DNA of 64,000 nt from Notamacropus eugenii (GCF_028372415.1 NC_092877.1:247437010-247501009), one strand, 5' to 3'. Counted from the first letter of the stretch, positions 25,047-37,841 are shown. The notes: generated from the sequence alone by a model not told the origin. Program-made: numbers and translations.

Positions 25047-26335
25047 GGCTATGAATACATATTTTCCCCATAAACCCTCATGACTGGCTTTTTCAAAGGT
25101 ACTCTGCTCTGTTCTTGATACTTTTCCTTGAGTTTTCAGGCAGGAAACACCATATTGACTGTTTTTCAGCCCTTTCTGAAGCCTCACTGACTCTCATGTA
25201 GATGATCATCATCCAGGTCAAGGATTGTCCCATTTAAGAGTACTCTGGCAAGAGTTTTCCACCAAAGACTAAGAAAAGAATTGCCCATCCACTAGCTGGC
25301 ATGATTGTCACAGTAAAATCTATTGCCTTTACCTTTCTAAAGATGGACAATAGAGGCATCCTTGAACTCCTGAGGGATAACCTACTCCTGCCCAATAATC
25401 CAGAAAATTTCAGTCAGCTTTTGTATGAGAAAGGTACCTTTCTCCCCATATTTTAAATCTCTTTTGCAACAGAATCAGTCTAAGGTGAAAGGAGCCTAAT
25501 GGCATTCCAAACATCTTCTTCAGTTGAAACTTCAGTTAGGGAGATATGAACTTCAAATTAAGGTTGTCAAATGGTCTATAGCTTCAGTATTGACTGATGA
25601 AGGTCTGGTGAGAACACCATAGATGCATTCAGCCTATCTCTATAGGATCCTGTATTTACCACTAATCAATATGAATAGTTGAGATACACTATAGGTCTTT
25701 GTTCTGTAAATAACCTTTAAGGTACCATAAAACTTTTATGGATTGTTGCTATCAGTGTAAAATTTCATAAAGTTCTGCATCATTCTAAACTTCAGTGGTA
25801 CTTTACTTTTGAAGGAATTAAATGCTGCCTTCTTGGAGGTGGATGAACTACTCTACTGGCAAACCCCGTGGATTTTTCACGTTTTTCATTTAGAAGGTTT
25901 TGAATTTGCACCTCATTTCTGTCAAACAAGTCTTGATATTTGCAAATGTTCTGAACCAGATAAGCAAATAGTGCTGCACTGCAAATCTCTGAAAGCTGCC
26001 CACTCATTTTCTACTCCACTCTATACTCACTCTCTCCTCCAGAGTTGTCACAGTCCAGTGGCAGGACAAAGTCAAGATAGAGTGTTTTTTTTTTTTACAT
26101 CTAACCAGGCTTTAAGTGCTACACAGTGCCTGCTTCAGTTAGCTTCATGGCCATTAGAACAAGTCGTTCTTTTCTCCTCATTCCACTAGGGGAAGATTAG
26201 TCCATTTGCTGGGTTTAGCAAGGATTTTTCTGCTGTGCATGCAAAAACTTCTTGGAGCCGCTGGTGAGAGTAGGTGGATCAAGTGGACAGTATAGGTGGA
26301 AAACAGCCCTCATAACAGAGATACTAATTTTCCCT
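25047..26335 (-). mobile_element. RTE-clade LINE, antisense: endonuclease C-terminus to start of RT
   Basis: Minus-strand pieces: 'QDLFDRNEVQIQNLLNEKR' (25792-26007, linker after the endonuclease), 'EFKDASIVHL' and 'SLSIAGKILA'-like RT motifs around 25240-25370, and 'FEKASHEGLWGK' near 25050 where the L1 interrupts. Together with 22017-23494 it forms one fragmented RTE on the minus strand. The right boundary (26200-26335) is uncertain. Confidence 0.75.
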
Positions 26336-26966
26336 GAACACATGCTTGCAATGGAGCATTGCTATTATGCTATAAGAAATTATGAGTGTAATGATATCAG
26401 GAAGACATGAGAAAATCTATGTGAACTGAAGAAAATTAAATAAGCTAAACCAGGAGATCACTGTACGCATACCAACAATACTGTAAGGATCAAGGATCAT
26501 CTAATATGAAAGACTTAGCTTCTCTTATCAGTACAATGATACAAGACAATTCCAGCAGATTTATGATGAAAAATACTAAAAAAGCCCCCTGAGAAAACCA
26601 GTGAATACTGAATCAAAAATTAAGTACAGTTTTGTGACTTTCTTTTTCTTACTTTAAAAAACAAAATATTTAATATGGAAATGTTTTGCATGACTTCACA
26701 TGGATCAAACATTTTTATGAGCTTTTTGAGTCTTCAGGTTGGCAATTGAAATATTTATTTTGTTCCTCTTAATTTCTTCTTTTTTAGTGTAGAAAACATA
26801 AGGAAAGTTAAGAAAAGCTTACATAGTTGCACAATCACATACACTCGTATTTGTATCATATTGTTTCCATTTTCAGATGATAGGGAAGGGGAAGGAAGGA
26901 AGAAGACTGATTGAAAATTACATTTATTTAATGAATGTTAAAAAGAAATAATTTAAAAGAAAAAAG
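26336..26966 (+). mobile_element. L1 3' end, sense
   Basis: 'gcattgctattatgctataa', 'gactcagcttctcttatcag'-like and 'caatgatacaagacaattcc' follow the ORF2 C-terminus and 3' UTR order, ending in an A-rich tail after 'aatgaatgttaaaaag'. Confidence 0.75.
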
Positions 26967-26987
26967 AACACAGCCAACTTGGTCAAA

Positions 26988-27026
26988 ATACGCACACACA
27001 CTCACACACACACAACCCACACACAT
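26988..27026. repeat. (CA)n microsatellite
   Basis: Imperfect CACACA run between L1-derived fragments. Confidence 0.85.
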
Positions 27027-27034
27027 TCAATTTT

Positions 27035-27352
27035 TCTGTAGGTGAGTCCTGAAAATGCCCTAAGAAGCAGGATTGGTCAAATAGAAAATGAGGTCCAAAA
27101 GCTCACCGAAGAAAACAATTCTTTCAGAATTAGAATGGAGCAAATGAAAAGTAATGACTTATTGAGAAATCAAGCAAGTACAAAAGAGAACCAAAATAAA
27201 GAAAAGAAAAAGAAGACAACGTGAGATACCTCATTGAAAAAACCACTGAACTGGAAAATGGATAAGGGAGAGATAATGTAAAAATGTTTGGACTACCCAA
27301 AAGCCGTAATCAAAAAAAGAAGCTAGAAATCATCTTGGAGGAAAATATAGCC
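27035..27352 (+). mobile_element. L1/HAL1 ORF1 fragment, sense
   Basis: Frame 27042-27224 reads 'ENEVQKLTEENNSFRIRMEQM', the ORF1 coiled coil shared with the copies at 31.1 and 49.3 kb. Decayed RRM-region sequence follows, stopping near 27352. Confidence 0.75.
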
Positions 27353-27354
27353 AA

Positions 27355-27608
27355 TTGAGTGTGTATGTTATTCCCTCTTTAAGCCAAATGCAATGAAAGT
27401 AAGGTTCTCTCATTCCCTCACACATCCACCCTCTTCTATTATGAAACCTTTTCTACTTTCCTCTTTCAGGTGAGGTAATTTACTCCATTTCACCTCACTT
27501 TTATCCTTCTTCCATTATATTCCTCTCTCATCCTTTAATTTTATTTTTAGATAACATTCCATCATGTTCAACTCATTTTGTGTGCTCTATCTATAACTCA
27601 ATCAATCA

Positions 27609-27669
<61 letters not shown>

Positions 27670-28005
27670 CCAATCTATCTGTTGTCTCCAACTACCTTAA
27701 TACTGGGAAAGGTCTCATCAGTTACAAATATCATCTTTCCATGTAAGAATGTAAACAGTTCACCTTTAATAAGTCCCTTATGAATTATCTTTCTTATTTA
27801 CCTTTTCATGCTTCTTTTGATTCTTGCAGTTGAAAGTCAAATTTTCTATTCAAGTCTGGTCTCTTCATAAAGAATGCTTGAAAATCCTGTATTCCATTGA
27901 ATTTTCACTTATCCCCCTTAAGAACTGCATTATTTTTGCCGGGTAGATCATTTTAAAAATATTTTTTTCAATTTTTAGCAATCACTTCCATAAATCTTAA
28001 TTCTT
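27355..28005 (-). mobile_element. L1/HAL1 fragment, antisense (ORF1 C-terminus and purine-rich spacer)
   Basis: Minus-strand order is ORF1 C-terminal region ('aaagtcaaattttctattca' antisense at 27834) then the spacer. It contains a (TATC)n array at 27609-27668 where other copies carry (CA)n. Confidence 0.7.
27609..27668. repeat. (ATCT)n microsatellite, about 15 units
   Basis: Perfect tetranucleotide run within an L1/HAL1 fragment. Confidence 0.95.
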
Positions 28006-30071
28006 CTCCCCCTCCCTTCATTCTCTTCATGAGATGGCATGCAATCTTATATGGGTTCTACACATATATTTTTATTAAAGAGATTTTCACATCACTCATG
28101 TTACATAGACCAATTAAAATGAATGAAACTATGAAAAAAGAAATGAAAACAACACATAACACAAGAGAAAAGAGTCTGCCTCATTCCGTGTTTCAGGTCT
28201 ATAGTTTTGTTTTTTTTGTTTTTTTTTTTGTTTTGTCTTTCTGGATGTGGATGACATTTTGCCTCAAGTGACTTTGGGGAATGTTTTATGTCCTTACATT
28301 GCTGTGAAGGGCTTAGCCTCTCAGAAACAGTCAATGCACACTGTGGCTGTGGCTGTGTATAATGTTCTCCTGGTTCTTCTCACTTCACTCAAAATCAGTT
28401 CATGTAAGTCTTTCCAGGATTTTCTGAAGTCCACCTGTTTGTCACCTCTTATAGCACAATAGTATTCCACTATATTCATACATCACAATTTGTTCAGCCA
28501 TTCCTTAATTGATGAGCATTCCTTATATTTTCAGTTCTTGTGCAGCACAGCAAGAAATGCTATAAATATTTTTCTACGTTTTGGACCCTTTCCAATTTTT
28601 ATAATCCTTTGGGACACAACTCTAGAAGTAATATTGTTGAGTCAAAGTGTATGCACATTTTTGTAACCCTTTGGGCATAGTTGCAAATTGTTCTTCAGTA
28701 TGGTTAGATCAGCTCACAGCTCCACCAAAAATGAATTAGTGTTCCAACTGTCCTACAACTTCTTCAACATTTATCATCTTCCTCTTTTGACATGTTAGAC
28801 AATCTGATAGTTGTGAAGTGGTACCTCAGAGTTACTTTGATTTGCATCTCTCTTATCAATAGTGATTTAGAATATTTTTTCATATACCTATATAATTTCA
28901 ATTTCTTCCTCTGAAAACTGCCTATTCATATCCTTTGACCATTTATCAATTGGGGAATGACTTGTACTCTTGCACATTTCACTCATTTCTCTATATATTT
29001 TAGAAATGAGGCCTTTGTCACTGACACTAGTTGCAAAAATTCTTTCCCTGTTTTATGTTTCCCTCCTAATCTTGCTTGCACTGAGTTTGTGCAAATTTTT
29101 TTTCAATTTAATGTAATCAAAATTATTCATTTTTCACTTCATAATGTTCTCTATTACTTATTTGGTTATAACTTTCTTCATTCTCCTTTAATCTATCAGA
29201 TGCACTATACTTTGTTCACCTAATATGTTTATAGCATCAACTTTTATATCTATATCATGAAATCATTTGGACTTTATTCTTGTGTATGGTGGCAGGTATT
29301 GGTCTATGTTCTGTTTCCACCACACTATTATCCAGTTTTCCCAGCAGATTTTATCAAACAGTGAATTCTTGTCCTAGAAGCTGGGGTCCTTGGTTTCATC
29401 AAGCAGTAGACTGCTATATTCTTTGACTACTCTGTCCTGAGTACCTAATCTATTCCACAGATAAAATCCTCTATTTCTTAGGCAGTACCAAGTGGTTTTG
29501 ATTATTATTGCTTCATAAAACAATTTGAGACCTGGTATGACCAGACCACCTTCCTTAGCATTTCTTTTTCACTGATTCCCTTGATATTCTGGACCTTTTG
29601 TTCTTCCAGATAAATTGTGATAGCATTTTATTCTAGCTTTAGGAAATAATTTTCTGGTAGTCTGATGGCTATGACACTGAATAAGTAAATTAATTTGGGT
29701 AGAATGGTAATTTTTGTTATTTTACCTCAGGCTACTCATGATCAATTGATGTAATTTTTCCAGTTACTTAGATCTGACTTTATTTGTTTGAAAAGTGTTT
29801 TGTAATTGTATTCATACAGTCCCTGTGTTTGTTTTGGCAGGTAGAGTCCCAAATGTTTTATAGTGTCTACTGGAACTTTAGATGAGATTTCTCTTTCTTT
29901 CTCTTGCTGTTAGACTTTGTTAGTAATATATAGAAGCGCAGGTGATTTCTTTGGGCTTATTCTGCAACCTGATAATTTACCAAAGTTGTTTACTGTTTCA
30001 GGAAATATTTTACTATATTATGCAGGATTCTCTGAGCATATCATCATATCATCTGAAAAGACTGAGAAATT
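28006..30071 (-). mobile_element. L1, antisense: 3' UTR and ORF2 C-terminal half, interrupted at 30071
   Basis: Antisense 3' UTR and ORF2: 'cattccttaattgatgagca', 'tgggacacaactctagaagt', 'caagtggttttgattattat', 'tttggcaggtagagtcccaa'. The element resumes at 32843 after a nested HAL1; the duplicated target is present on both sides. Confidence 0.85.
30056..30071. repeat. Left target-site duplication of the nested HAL1
   Basis: 'aaaagactgagaaatt' here and 'aaaagcctgagaaatt' at 32827-32842: 15 of 16 identical. At least the last 10 bases are outside the A-tail. Confidence 0.85.
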
Positions 30072-30083
30072 GGGGGGGGGGGG

Positions 30084-30750
30084 TGGAGACAAGATGGCAG
30101 AGTAGAAAGACGCACATACGCTACCTCCGAACGGACTGCCCATAAAATACCTGTAAAAAAAGAACCACTGGCGAATTCTGCAGCAGCAGAAGCCACAGAA
30201 TGGAGTGGATGAGATTTCTGCTCCAGAGAGCCTGAAAAACTCTCGCAAAAGGTCCCTCATGCCCCACACCCAGAGCAGAGCCCAACCCTGCCTCAGTGGC
30301 GCAGCGCTGAAAGGAGCAGATACAAGCAGGCTTCAGGGATGGAATCTCCAGCAGCAGAGCAGGTCCCTCCACCCACAGGTGACAAGGGTCGGTGAGAGGG
30401 TCTCTTTGGCAGGCCAAGAGGGGAGTGGGGTACCCCAATAACTCAGGCCCCCCTTGGGAGGCAGCAGCGGAGGTGGGAGCAGATCAGAGCTCCCCAAGCA
30501 GGCAGGAGCCTGGATCCATTTTTGAAGGTCTCTGCATAAATTCCCTGAGGGAACTGAGCCCGTGAGGTGGCCCTGCCCTGACTTGAGCATCTGAACTTAA
30601 TCTCACACTGAAGAGCAGCCCTGCCCCCACCCAAAGCCCTGAGGCTGGGAAGCAGCATTTGAATCTCAGACCCCAAGGGCTGGCTGGGTGGATCTGGAGG
30701 CAAAGTGGGGGTGGAGAAGACACTCAGAAGTCAAGTCACTGGCTGGGAAA
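30084..30750 (+). promoter_or_regulatory. HAL1 5' UTR, presumed internal promoter
   Basis: GC- and CpG-richer than anything nearby and collinear with the 5' UTRs at 49750-50402 and 58069-58715. L1-type 5' UTRs carry an internal RNA polymerase II promoter. Its activity here is inferred only. Overlapping open frames on both strands (30121-30723) arise from base composition. Confidence 0.5.
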
Positions 30751-31839
30751 ATGCCCAGAAAAGGGAAAAAAAAATAAGACTATAGAAGGTTACTTTCTTG
30801 GTGAACAGGCATTTCCTCCCTTCCTTTCTGATGAGGAAGAACAATGCTTACCATCAGGGAAAAATGCAGAAGTCAAGGCTTCTGTATCCTAGCCCACTCA
30901 ATGGGCTCAGGCCATGGAAGAGCTCAAAAAGGATTTTGAAAATCAAGTTAGAGCGGTGAAGGAAAAACTGGGAAGAGAATTGAGTGACATGCAAGCAAAG
31001 CATGAAAAATAAGTAAACACCCTGCTAAAGGAGACCCAAAAAAATGCTGAAGAAAATAACACCTTGAAAAATAGGCTAACTCAATTGGCAAAAGAGGTTC
31101 TAAAAGCCAATGAGGAGAAGAATGCTTTCAAAAGCAGAATTAGCCAAATGGAAAAGGAGATTCAAAAGCTCACTGAAGAAAATAGTTCTTTCAAAATTAG
31201 AATGGAAAGATGGAGGCTAAGGACTTTATGAGAAACCAAGAAATCACAAAACAAAACCAAAAAAATGGAAAAATGGAAGATAATGTGAAATATATCATTG
31301 GCAAAACAACTGACCTGGAGAACAGATCCAGGAGAGACAATTTAAAAAATATGGGCCTACCTGAAAGCCATGATCAAAAAAAGAGTCTAGACATCATCTT
31401 TCATGAAATTATCAAGGAAAACTGCCCTGAGATTCTAGAACCAGAGGGCAAAATAAGTATTCAAGGAATCCACAGATCACCGCCTGAAAGAGATCCAAAG
31501 AGAGAAACTCCTCGGAACGTTGTGGCCAAATTCCAAAGTTCCCAGGTCAAGGAGAAAATATTGCAAGCAGCTAGAAAGAAACAATTCAAGTATTGTAGAA
31601 ATACAATCAGGATAACACAAGATCTAGCAGCTTCTACATTAAGGGATCAAAGGGTGTGGAATAGGATATTCCAGAAGTCAAAGGAACTGGGACTAAAACC
31701 AAGAATCACCTACTCATAAAAACTGAGTATCATACTTCAAGAGAAAAATTGGTCTTTCAATGAAATAGAGGACTTTCAAGCATTCTTGATGAGAAGACCA
31801 GAGCTGAAAAGAAAATTTGACTTTCAAACACAAGAATGA
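30751..31839 (+). pseudogene. HAL1 ORF1 (RNA-binding coiled-coil protein), broken
   Basis: Starts at 'MPRKGKK' and ends at the TGA of 'caagaatga', a 363-codon equivalent. Order: basic N-terminus ('NKTIEGYFLGEQAFPPF'), long coiled coil ('EENNTLKNRLTQLAKEV'), RRM-like domain ('GLPESHDQKKSLDIIFHEII') and C-terminal domain ('NTIRITQDLAASTLRDQR'). Compared with the copy at 48.6-49.7 kb it has an A-run frameshift near the start, a TAG replacing a Gln codon near 30888, a TAA near 31012, a small deletion near 31208 and a TAA near 31717. The longest clean piece is 31210-31719 (169 codons). Non-coding today. Confidence 0.85.
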
Positions 31840-31975
31840 AGAGAAGCATGGAAAAGTAAATAGCAAAGAGAAGTCATAAGGGACTTTACTAAATATGAAC
31901 TGTTTACATTCCTACATGGAAAGACAATATTTGTAACTCTTGAAACTTTTCAATATCTGGGTAGTGGGTGGGATT

Positions 31976-32021
31976 ACACACACACACACACAGACGCACA
32001 CGCACACGCACACACACACAG
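31976..32021. repeat. (CA)n tract of HAL1
   Basis: Imperfect CA run with GC interruptions, at the same place in each HAL1 copy. Confidence 0.9.
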
Positions 32022-32826
32022 AGACAGAGTGCACAGAGTGAATTGAAGAGGATGGGATCATATCTTAAAAAAATGAAATCAAGCAGTGAGAGAGAAATAT
32101 ATTGGGAGGAGAAAGGGAGTAATGGAATGGGGCAAATTATCTCTCACAAAAGAGGCAAGCAAAAGACTTATTAGTGGAGGGATAAAGAGGGGAGGTGAGA
32201 GAAAAACATGTAGTTTACTCTCATCACATTCCACTAAAGGAAGGAATAAAATGCACACTCATTTTGGTATGAAAATCTATCTTACAATACAGGAATGTGG
32301 GGGATAAGGGGATAAGCAGGATGCGGGGGGATGATGGAAGGGAGGGCATTGGGAGGAGGGAGCAATTTGAGGTCAACACTCATGAGGAGGGACAGGATCA
32401 AAGGAGAGAATAGAAGCAATGGGGGGAAGGATAGGATGGAGGGAAATAAGGTTAGTTTTATACAACATGACTATTATGGAAGCCATTTGCAAAACTACAT
32501 AGATATGGCCTATGTTGAATTGTTTGCTTTCCAAAGGGAAGGGGTGGGGAGGGAGGGAGGAAAAGAAGTTGGAACTCAAAGTTTTAGGAACAACTGTCGA
32601 GCACTGTTCTTGCCACTAGGAAGTAAGAAATAAAGGTAAAGGGGTATAGGATGGAGACAAGGGCAGGGAGGGATGATAGAAGAGAGGGCAGATTGGCAGA
32701 CAGGTGCAATCAGAATGCTCGGAGTTTTGGGGTGGGGGAGGGGACAAAAGGGGAGAAAATTTGGAACCGAAAATTTTGTGAAAATGAATGTTAAAAATTA
32801 AATAAATAAAAAAATTAATTAAAAAA

Positions 32827-32842
32827 AAAAGCCTGAGAAATT
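32827..32842. repeat. Right target-site duplication of the nested HAL1
   Basis: 'aaaagcctgagaaatt', partner of 30056-30071, one mismatch. Confidence 0.85.
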
Positions 32843-34312
32843 ACTTTCTTCCTTGCCTATTCTTATTCCTTCAATTTCTTTTTCTTCTCATTTCTAAAGC
32901 TAACATCTCTAGTATCATGTTGAATAAGAGTGGTGATAATTGACATCCTTGTTTTACCCCAAATTTATTGGAAATGCCTCTAGTTTGTCCCCAATACATA
33001 TAATGCTTGCTGATGATTTTAGGTAGATACTACTTATTATGTAAAGGGTGGTTCAATTTATGCTTATGCCCTCCAGTATTGTCAGTGGGAAAGTATGTTG
33101 TGTTTTACAAAAAAAATTTTTTTCTGCATCTTTTGAGATAATTATATGGTTCTTTTAGTTTTGTTGTGAAAAGGTCAGTAATGCTGATGGTTTTCCTAAT
33201 ATTGTACCAATCCTGCATAGCTGGTATAAATCCTACCTTATCATAATGCATTATTCTCATGACAGGGTGCTCTTATCTTTCTGCTAATGTTTTGTTTAAC
33301 ATTTTTTCTTCCATATTCTTTAGCAAAATAGGTATAAAATTTTATTTTTCCACTTTGTTTCTTCCTGTTTTAGGCATCAGAGTTATATTTGTATCATAAA
33401 AAGAATTTGGTTGCACTCCACCTGCTTTTCTAAATAGTTTATTTAGTATTAGAACTAATTGTTCTTTAAATGTTGGATAGAAACCATTTTTAAATCCATC
33501 GGATGCTGGAGATTTTTTTAATTGAGTTCATTGATATTTTGTTCAATTCGTTTTTCTGAGAAGAGATCATTTATGTATTTAACATCCTTTTCTGTTGATG
33601 TGGGCAATTTCTATTTTTTAAAATATTCACACATTCCAATTAGATTGTTTAATTTGTGGGCATACAGTTTGTCAAAGTAATTTCTAATTATTGTTTTGAT
33701 TTTCTCCTCATTGAAGGTGACTTAGTGCTTTTTATTTTTGATATTGGTAATTTGGTTTTCTTTCTTTTTTTAATCAAATTAACCAAAGGTTTATCAATTT
33801 TATTGTTTTTTTTCATAGTATCAGCACTTAGTCTTATTTATTCGTTCACTAATTTTCTTAATTTTAAGTTTATTAATCTGTCCTTTGAATTTCATTATTT
33901 CTAATTTGGTATTTACTTAGAGAGTTTCAATTTGTTCTTTTTCTATCTTTTTCAGCTGCATGCACAATTCATGGATCTCCTCTTTCTCTATTTTATTCAT
34001 ACAGGCATTAAAATATATAAAACTTTCCCTAACAACTGCTTTTACAGAATCTCATAAGTTTTGGTAGGTTGTTTCATTACTGTCATTTTCATGAATGAAG
34101 TTATTGATTGTTTCTATGGTTTGTTGTTTAATCAACTCATTTTTTAGGATTATATTATTTAGTCTCAAATTAATTTTGGTCTTTATTTTCATGGCCCTTT
34201 TTTTATATATGGTTTTTATTTCACTTTGATCTGAAAAGGATACATTGACTATCTCTGCCTTTCTGTACTGAATTGTAATGTTTATGCCCTAGTAGATGGT
34301 CAATTTTTTTAA
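32843..34312 (-). mobile_element. L1, antisense: remainder of ORF2 (RT to endonuclease)
   Basis: Continues the element from 30071: 'gagtggtgataattgacatc', 'catcagagttatatttgtat', 'ttgattgtttctatggtttg', and the antisense endonuclease end 'agtagatggtcaattttttt', where the element is truncated at its 5' side. Confidence 0.85.
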
Positions 34313-34397
34313 TAAAAAGAAACTTCCATACAAGTCGTGGGCAGTTAAAGTCTGTCATCAAAGAAACTATTACAACTTTTATTTTTTTTCTATTTGA

Positions 34398-34438
34398 TAT
34401 TCATATATATATATATATATGTATGTATGTATGTATAA
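34398..34438. repeat. (TA)/(GTAT) microsatellite
   Basis: TA run passing into GTAT units. Confidence 0.9.
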
Positions 34439-34439
34439 T

Positions 34440-34640
34440 TTTTGTTAAGTATTTTTATGTGCCAGGCACTGGGCTAAATACTGGGAATGCAAATTCAGCA
34501 ACTTAACCCTGTCCCAATTCTCAAGCATTTTGCATGCTAAGGGGAGGAAGAAGACAATATAAAACATCATGGGAATTGGAAATAGGAGAGAGAGGCAACT
34601 GCCCTGGAGCAGGTGGAATCCAGAATTAGTGTAGCCGATA
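34440..34640 (+). repeat. L2/MIR3-type 3' end, sense
   Basis: 'gtgccaggcactgggctaaa' and 'ctgggaatgcaaa' are diagnostic of this L2-related terminal module. The distal half is less certain. Confidence 0.65.
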
Positions 34641-34644
34641 GGAA

Positions 34645-35235
34645 AGTTTTTTTTTTTTAACAATATTTTCCCCATATTACATGAAAAAAAACAATTACAT
34701 ATATATATATATATATCATTAATTCAAAATTCTATTTCTCTCTTCCACTTGACTTTGATATAGATAATATGCATACAGTCATGTAAAATATTTCTTACCC
34801 ATTTTGTTCAAGAAAACTCAGAAAGAAAGAAACAAAGAAAGTAAAAAGAATGGTATGCTTCTGATTGTATTCAGACAATACAAATTCATTCTCTGGGGAC
34901 AGATAACATGCTTTATCAAGAGTCTTTTGGGGTTGAGTTGGATCATTGTATTGCTGAAAATAGCTAAGTCTTTCACAGTTCTTCATTGCACAATGTTGCT
35001 GTTACTATATTGAGCATTCTCCTGGTTCTCATCACTTTGCTTTCTATCAATTCCTGTAAGTCTTTCCAGGATTTTCTGTAGTTATTCTGCTTATTATTTC
35101 TTATAGCAAAATAATATTGTGTTACAATCATATATTACCACTTGTTCAGCTATTCTTCAAAAGGTGGATATATCTTACATTCCTAATTCTTAACCACCAC
35201 AGAAAGAGCTATTATAAATATTTGGGGGGTGGGGG
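34645..35235 (-). mobile_element. L1 3' end, antisense
   Basis: T-rich start, then 'tctttccaggattttctgta' and 'cacttgttcagctattc', as in the other antisense L1 3' ends. Confidence 0.75.
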
Positions 35236-37124
35236 CAGAGGTCCTTTTCTTTTTTTTCCTCCTTGACAGAAGTTTTCCACTGCTATTCTATAGCTTAACA
35301 ATTGCTCTTGAAAAAGTTTCTGTCCATTTACAATATATAATATTCATATTCACAATCATTTGACATATGTTTCTCTCATTCCTGTTAGCTAATATCTAGT
35401 TCCTGGTCAAAAGAGCATCATCTTATCATCTGGAGTATATTTCTTCAGTGTCTTCTTCTTATGCAATTATTCACTTCCTACATTTGGTGTTCTCTTTCTA
35501 CTGTAAAACATATAAAACATCTCAGCCACATTTATTACTATTGAAGAATATAGGTTCTAATGTATTCCCTACATCTCAAAAGCTTATGCCATTGCTCCTT
35601 TTTATTTTCTTTCTCTTCCTCCCTCCTTGTTTTTGGGGGAGTGATTTAGCAGAACCTCCACCAGAAAAGGCACTTCCTTTCTTTTGTGGAATGCCAGATT
35701 GAACCCAGAAGACTTGAATGTTTGCCATTGCTAATTTTCAAACTAAGGGCTTCTATTAGTGTAGTAATATTATTATAAACAAAAATTGTGATGGACAATA
35801 AGAAAAATGATTTCTGTTTCTCATCATACATTATTTTCTTATATTCTTATATTCTTCCAAATCGAAACTTTATAATAATGTGCATAGGAGGAGGCAGCAG
35901 ATTCTGATCATTTAAAAGAGAAAGGAGTTTCTCAAGAGAATGACCTAAAGCTGACGAATGTGTATCCTGGTTACTTTAGAGGCAGAACATAATGCATAAC
36001 CATTTTCCTGCTTTCCATTAAATGAGTTATAGAATTTAAGAAGTAAACAAAGATAGACAATTCATCAGGAGCTTACCACCAATGATATCAGCTAAATATT
36101 GCCACGAAATAATTTATTCTTTTATTAAGGAAGGAAACAAAATCTTACATCACTCTCATATTCATACACTTACAAATGTATTAAAGTTCATATCCAGCTA
36201 TTTATAAAGATCAAAAGTAAAAATAAAAAAATGGCAGATGAAATTGACCTAAGAGTAGAGATTGAATAATTTAGAGATATTTTACTTTTCTTTAACCAAT
36301 ATTATCTACATGTTCATTATTGGCAGTTATGTAGAACTAAATTTATGTTTTAAAGACAAAGAATTTTGTACATTAACTTCTACTTTATCTAGAGGATGAT
36401 ATATGATTATTTTAATAACTTTTTAATAAATAGTTATCAGAAAAAATGTTGCTAAATGTATAGTTAAATCCTTTTGTAGACTAGCTTTTTCATGAAGAGG
36501 AAATTCATGGAAGTTGATGTAAAGCCAAAATGTAACTAATTACTCTGCTGTAAAAATTTCCCCATTCACATAGATATGCGCACTATGATTAAGGGAAAAC
36601 TATTCTTTTGCGTTGCTCTGATTGATGTCAAGGTCAAAAAATGGGTCAGAGGACCAATCCAATTGACTGTAAATTTGTCAATAGAAATACATTTCATGGC
36701 AACAATGAATGCTGCACTAGTATCAAAGATCACTTTATTCTATCAAGAATGGTTTTGACTAGAATTTTGAAGAGGGATACTGTGAAAAAGGCAGAAAATA
36801 TGTACAATTTTTCCTTCAAGGTCAAATATTCTAAGTACCATAACTTTAGGAGAAAGGGATGGCACATAGGAAAAACAGAATGTCAGTTATAAAATTAAAC
36901 TACAATATGAGGGGAAATCTGAAGTTTTAATAAACTGTCTGCTTTACCTTTAGTGTAAACCAGCACATGATATACTTGAGAACAAGGTAGTGGGTTTGAT
37001 CTCCATATATTCTATTTGTCATTGAGACCTAGAAAACCATCTTCCATATTTAAATGTGATTTAGTGAAAGGGTATTTTATCCACTCATCAACACACTTTG
37101 AAAAAATATTCAAAATGCATTTCA
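35236..37124. other. Unique sequence, no feature recognised
   Basis: AT-rich with a pyrimidine-rich part around 35580-35640. Frames 36576-36758 and 36641-36892 overlap in different phases and show no domain. Confidence 0.5.
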
Positions 37125-37260
37125 ATGCAATCTAGCATATATTCATTAAACACATCTTATATAGACAATACTACACAAGCATCGAAAAATATAGATAACA
37201 TGAAAAATAGTCTTTTGTGTCAAGAGAATTATATTGTACTAGGAATCTAAAACATAAACA
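37125..37260 (+). repeat. Possible L2 3' end relic
   Basis: 'cttatatagacaatactaca' and 'caagagaattatattgtact' follow L2 spacing but are highly diverged. Confidence 0.35.
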
Positions 37261-37840
37261 TAAAAATACTCATGATAATTTTCACATTCACTACTAATTA
37301 TTCAGGTCTTCTTGACCACAAGCTTAATACTACACCCACTATGTTAATTTATAAATAAAATATTTCCTTACTTGTATACAATTTGCACTGTGCAATAATA
37401 AGAATCTGCTTTAAATTGCCATGCCAGTTTCCATGCCCTATTGTATCAGGCAATACCTTTGAAAACAGAACTAAGAGGCAAGACTTTTTAAAAGAAAATC
37501 TGTAATGTAGTAGCCATCCCCTTCCTCCAAAACATCACTATATATTTCTTAAAATGTATCATATAAATGCTTAAACTTTAGTTTTTTTTTTCTTTGAAAG
37601 AAATTCTTGGACAGTTTGTGAAATGCTTTATATTCAAAAAATTTTTAATGCTCTAGAAGTGACATGGTCATCATCATCCTGTTCCTTCTCATTCTGTTAT
37701 TTTTTTCCTATATCTCACTTTGTCAGCTTCTGTAAATTTTATTCATTGAATTAGGAAGCAATTGCCTATTCATACTAAAGTTTAGCTATGTGTATGTGTG
37801 TGTGTACTTATCTGCAAGAGTGCTATTTCATATATATGTA
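37261..37840. other. Unique AT-rich sequence
   Basis: Nothing recognised apart from short T-runs near 37580. Confidence 0.5.
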
Positions 37841-37841
37841 A

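Larger units (their letters stand above)
30072..32830 (+). mobile_element. Full-length HAL1 (half-L1) nested in an antisense L1
   Basis: About 2.76 kb, flanked by the 16-bp duplication, opening with a run of 12 G then 'tggagacaagatggcagag'. A GC-rich 5' UTR with internal-promoter position spans 30084-30750. ORF1 is 30751-31839. A purine-rich 3' region with (CA)n at 31976-32021 follows, ending 'aaaattaaataaataaaa' plus an A-tail. No ORF2 sequence is present, so it would depend on L1 ORF2p in trans. The absence of ORF2 with intact ends and duplication shows it inserted in this short form. Confidence 0.9.

Noticed and set aside
25809..26189. 126-codon plus-strand frame
   Set aside because: Antisense shadow of the RTE endonuclease/linker region.
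30018..30723. Several overlapping frames of 77-105 codons on both strands
   Set aside because: They lie in the GC-rich HAL1 5' UTR and overlap in many phases; the same is seen in the 5' UTR at 49.9-50.3 kb.
36576..36892. Two overlapping frames of 60 and 83 codons as a possible exon
   Set aside because: Different phases over the same DNA, no domain, no clear splice sites.
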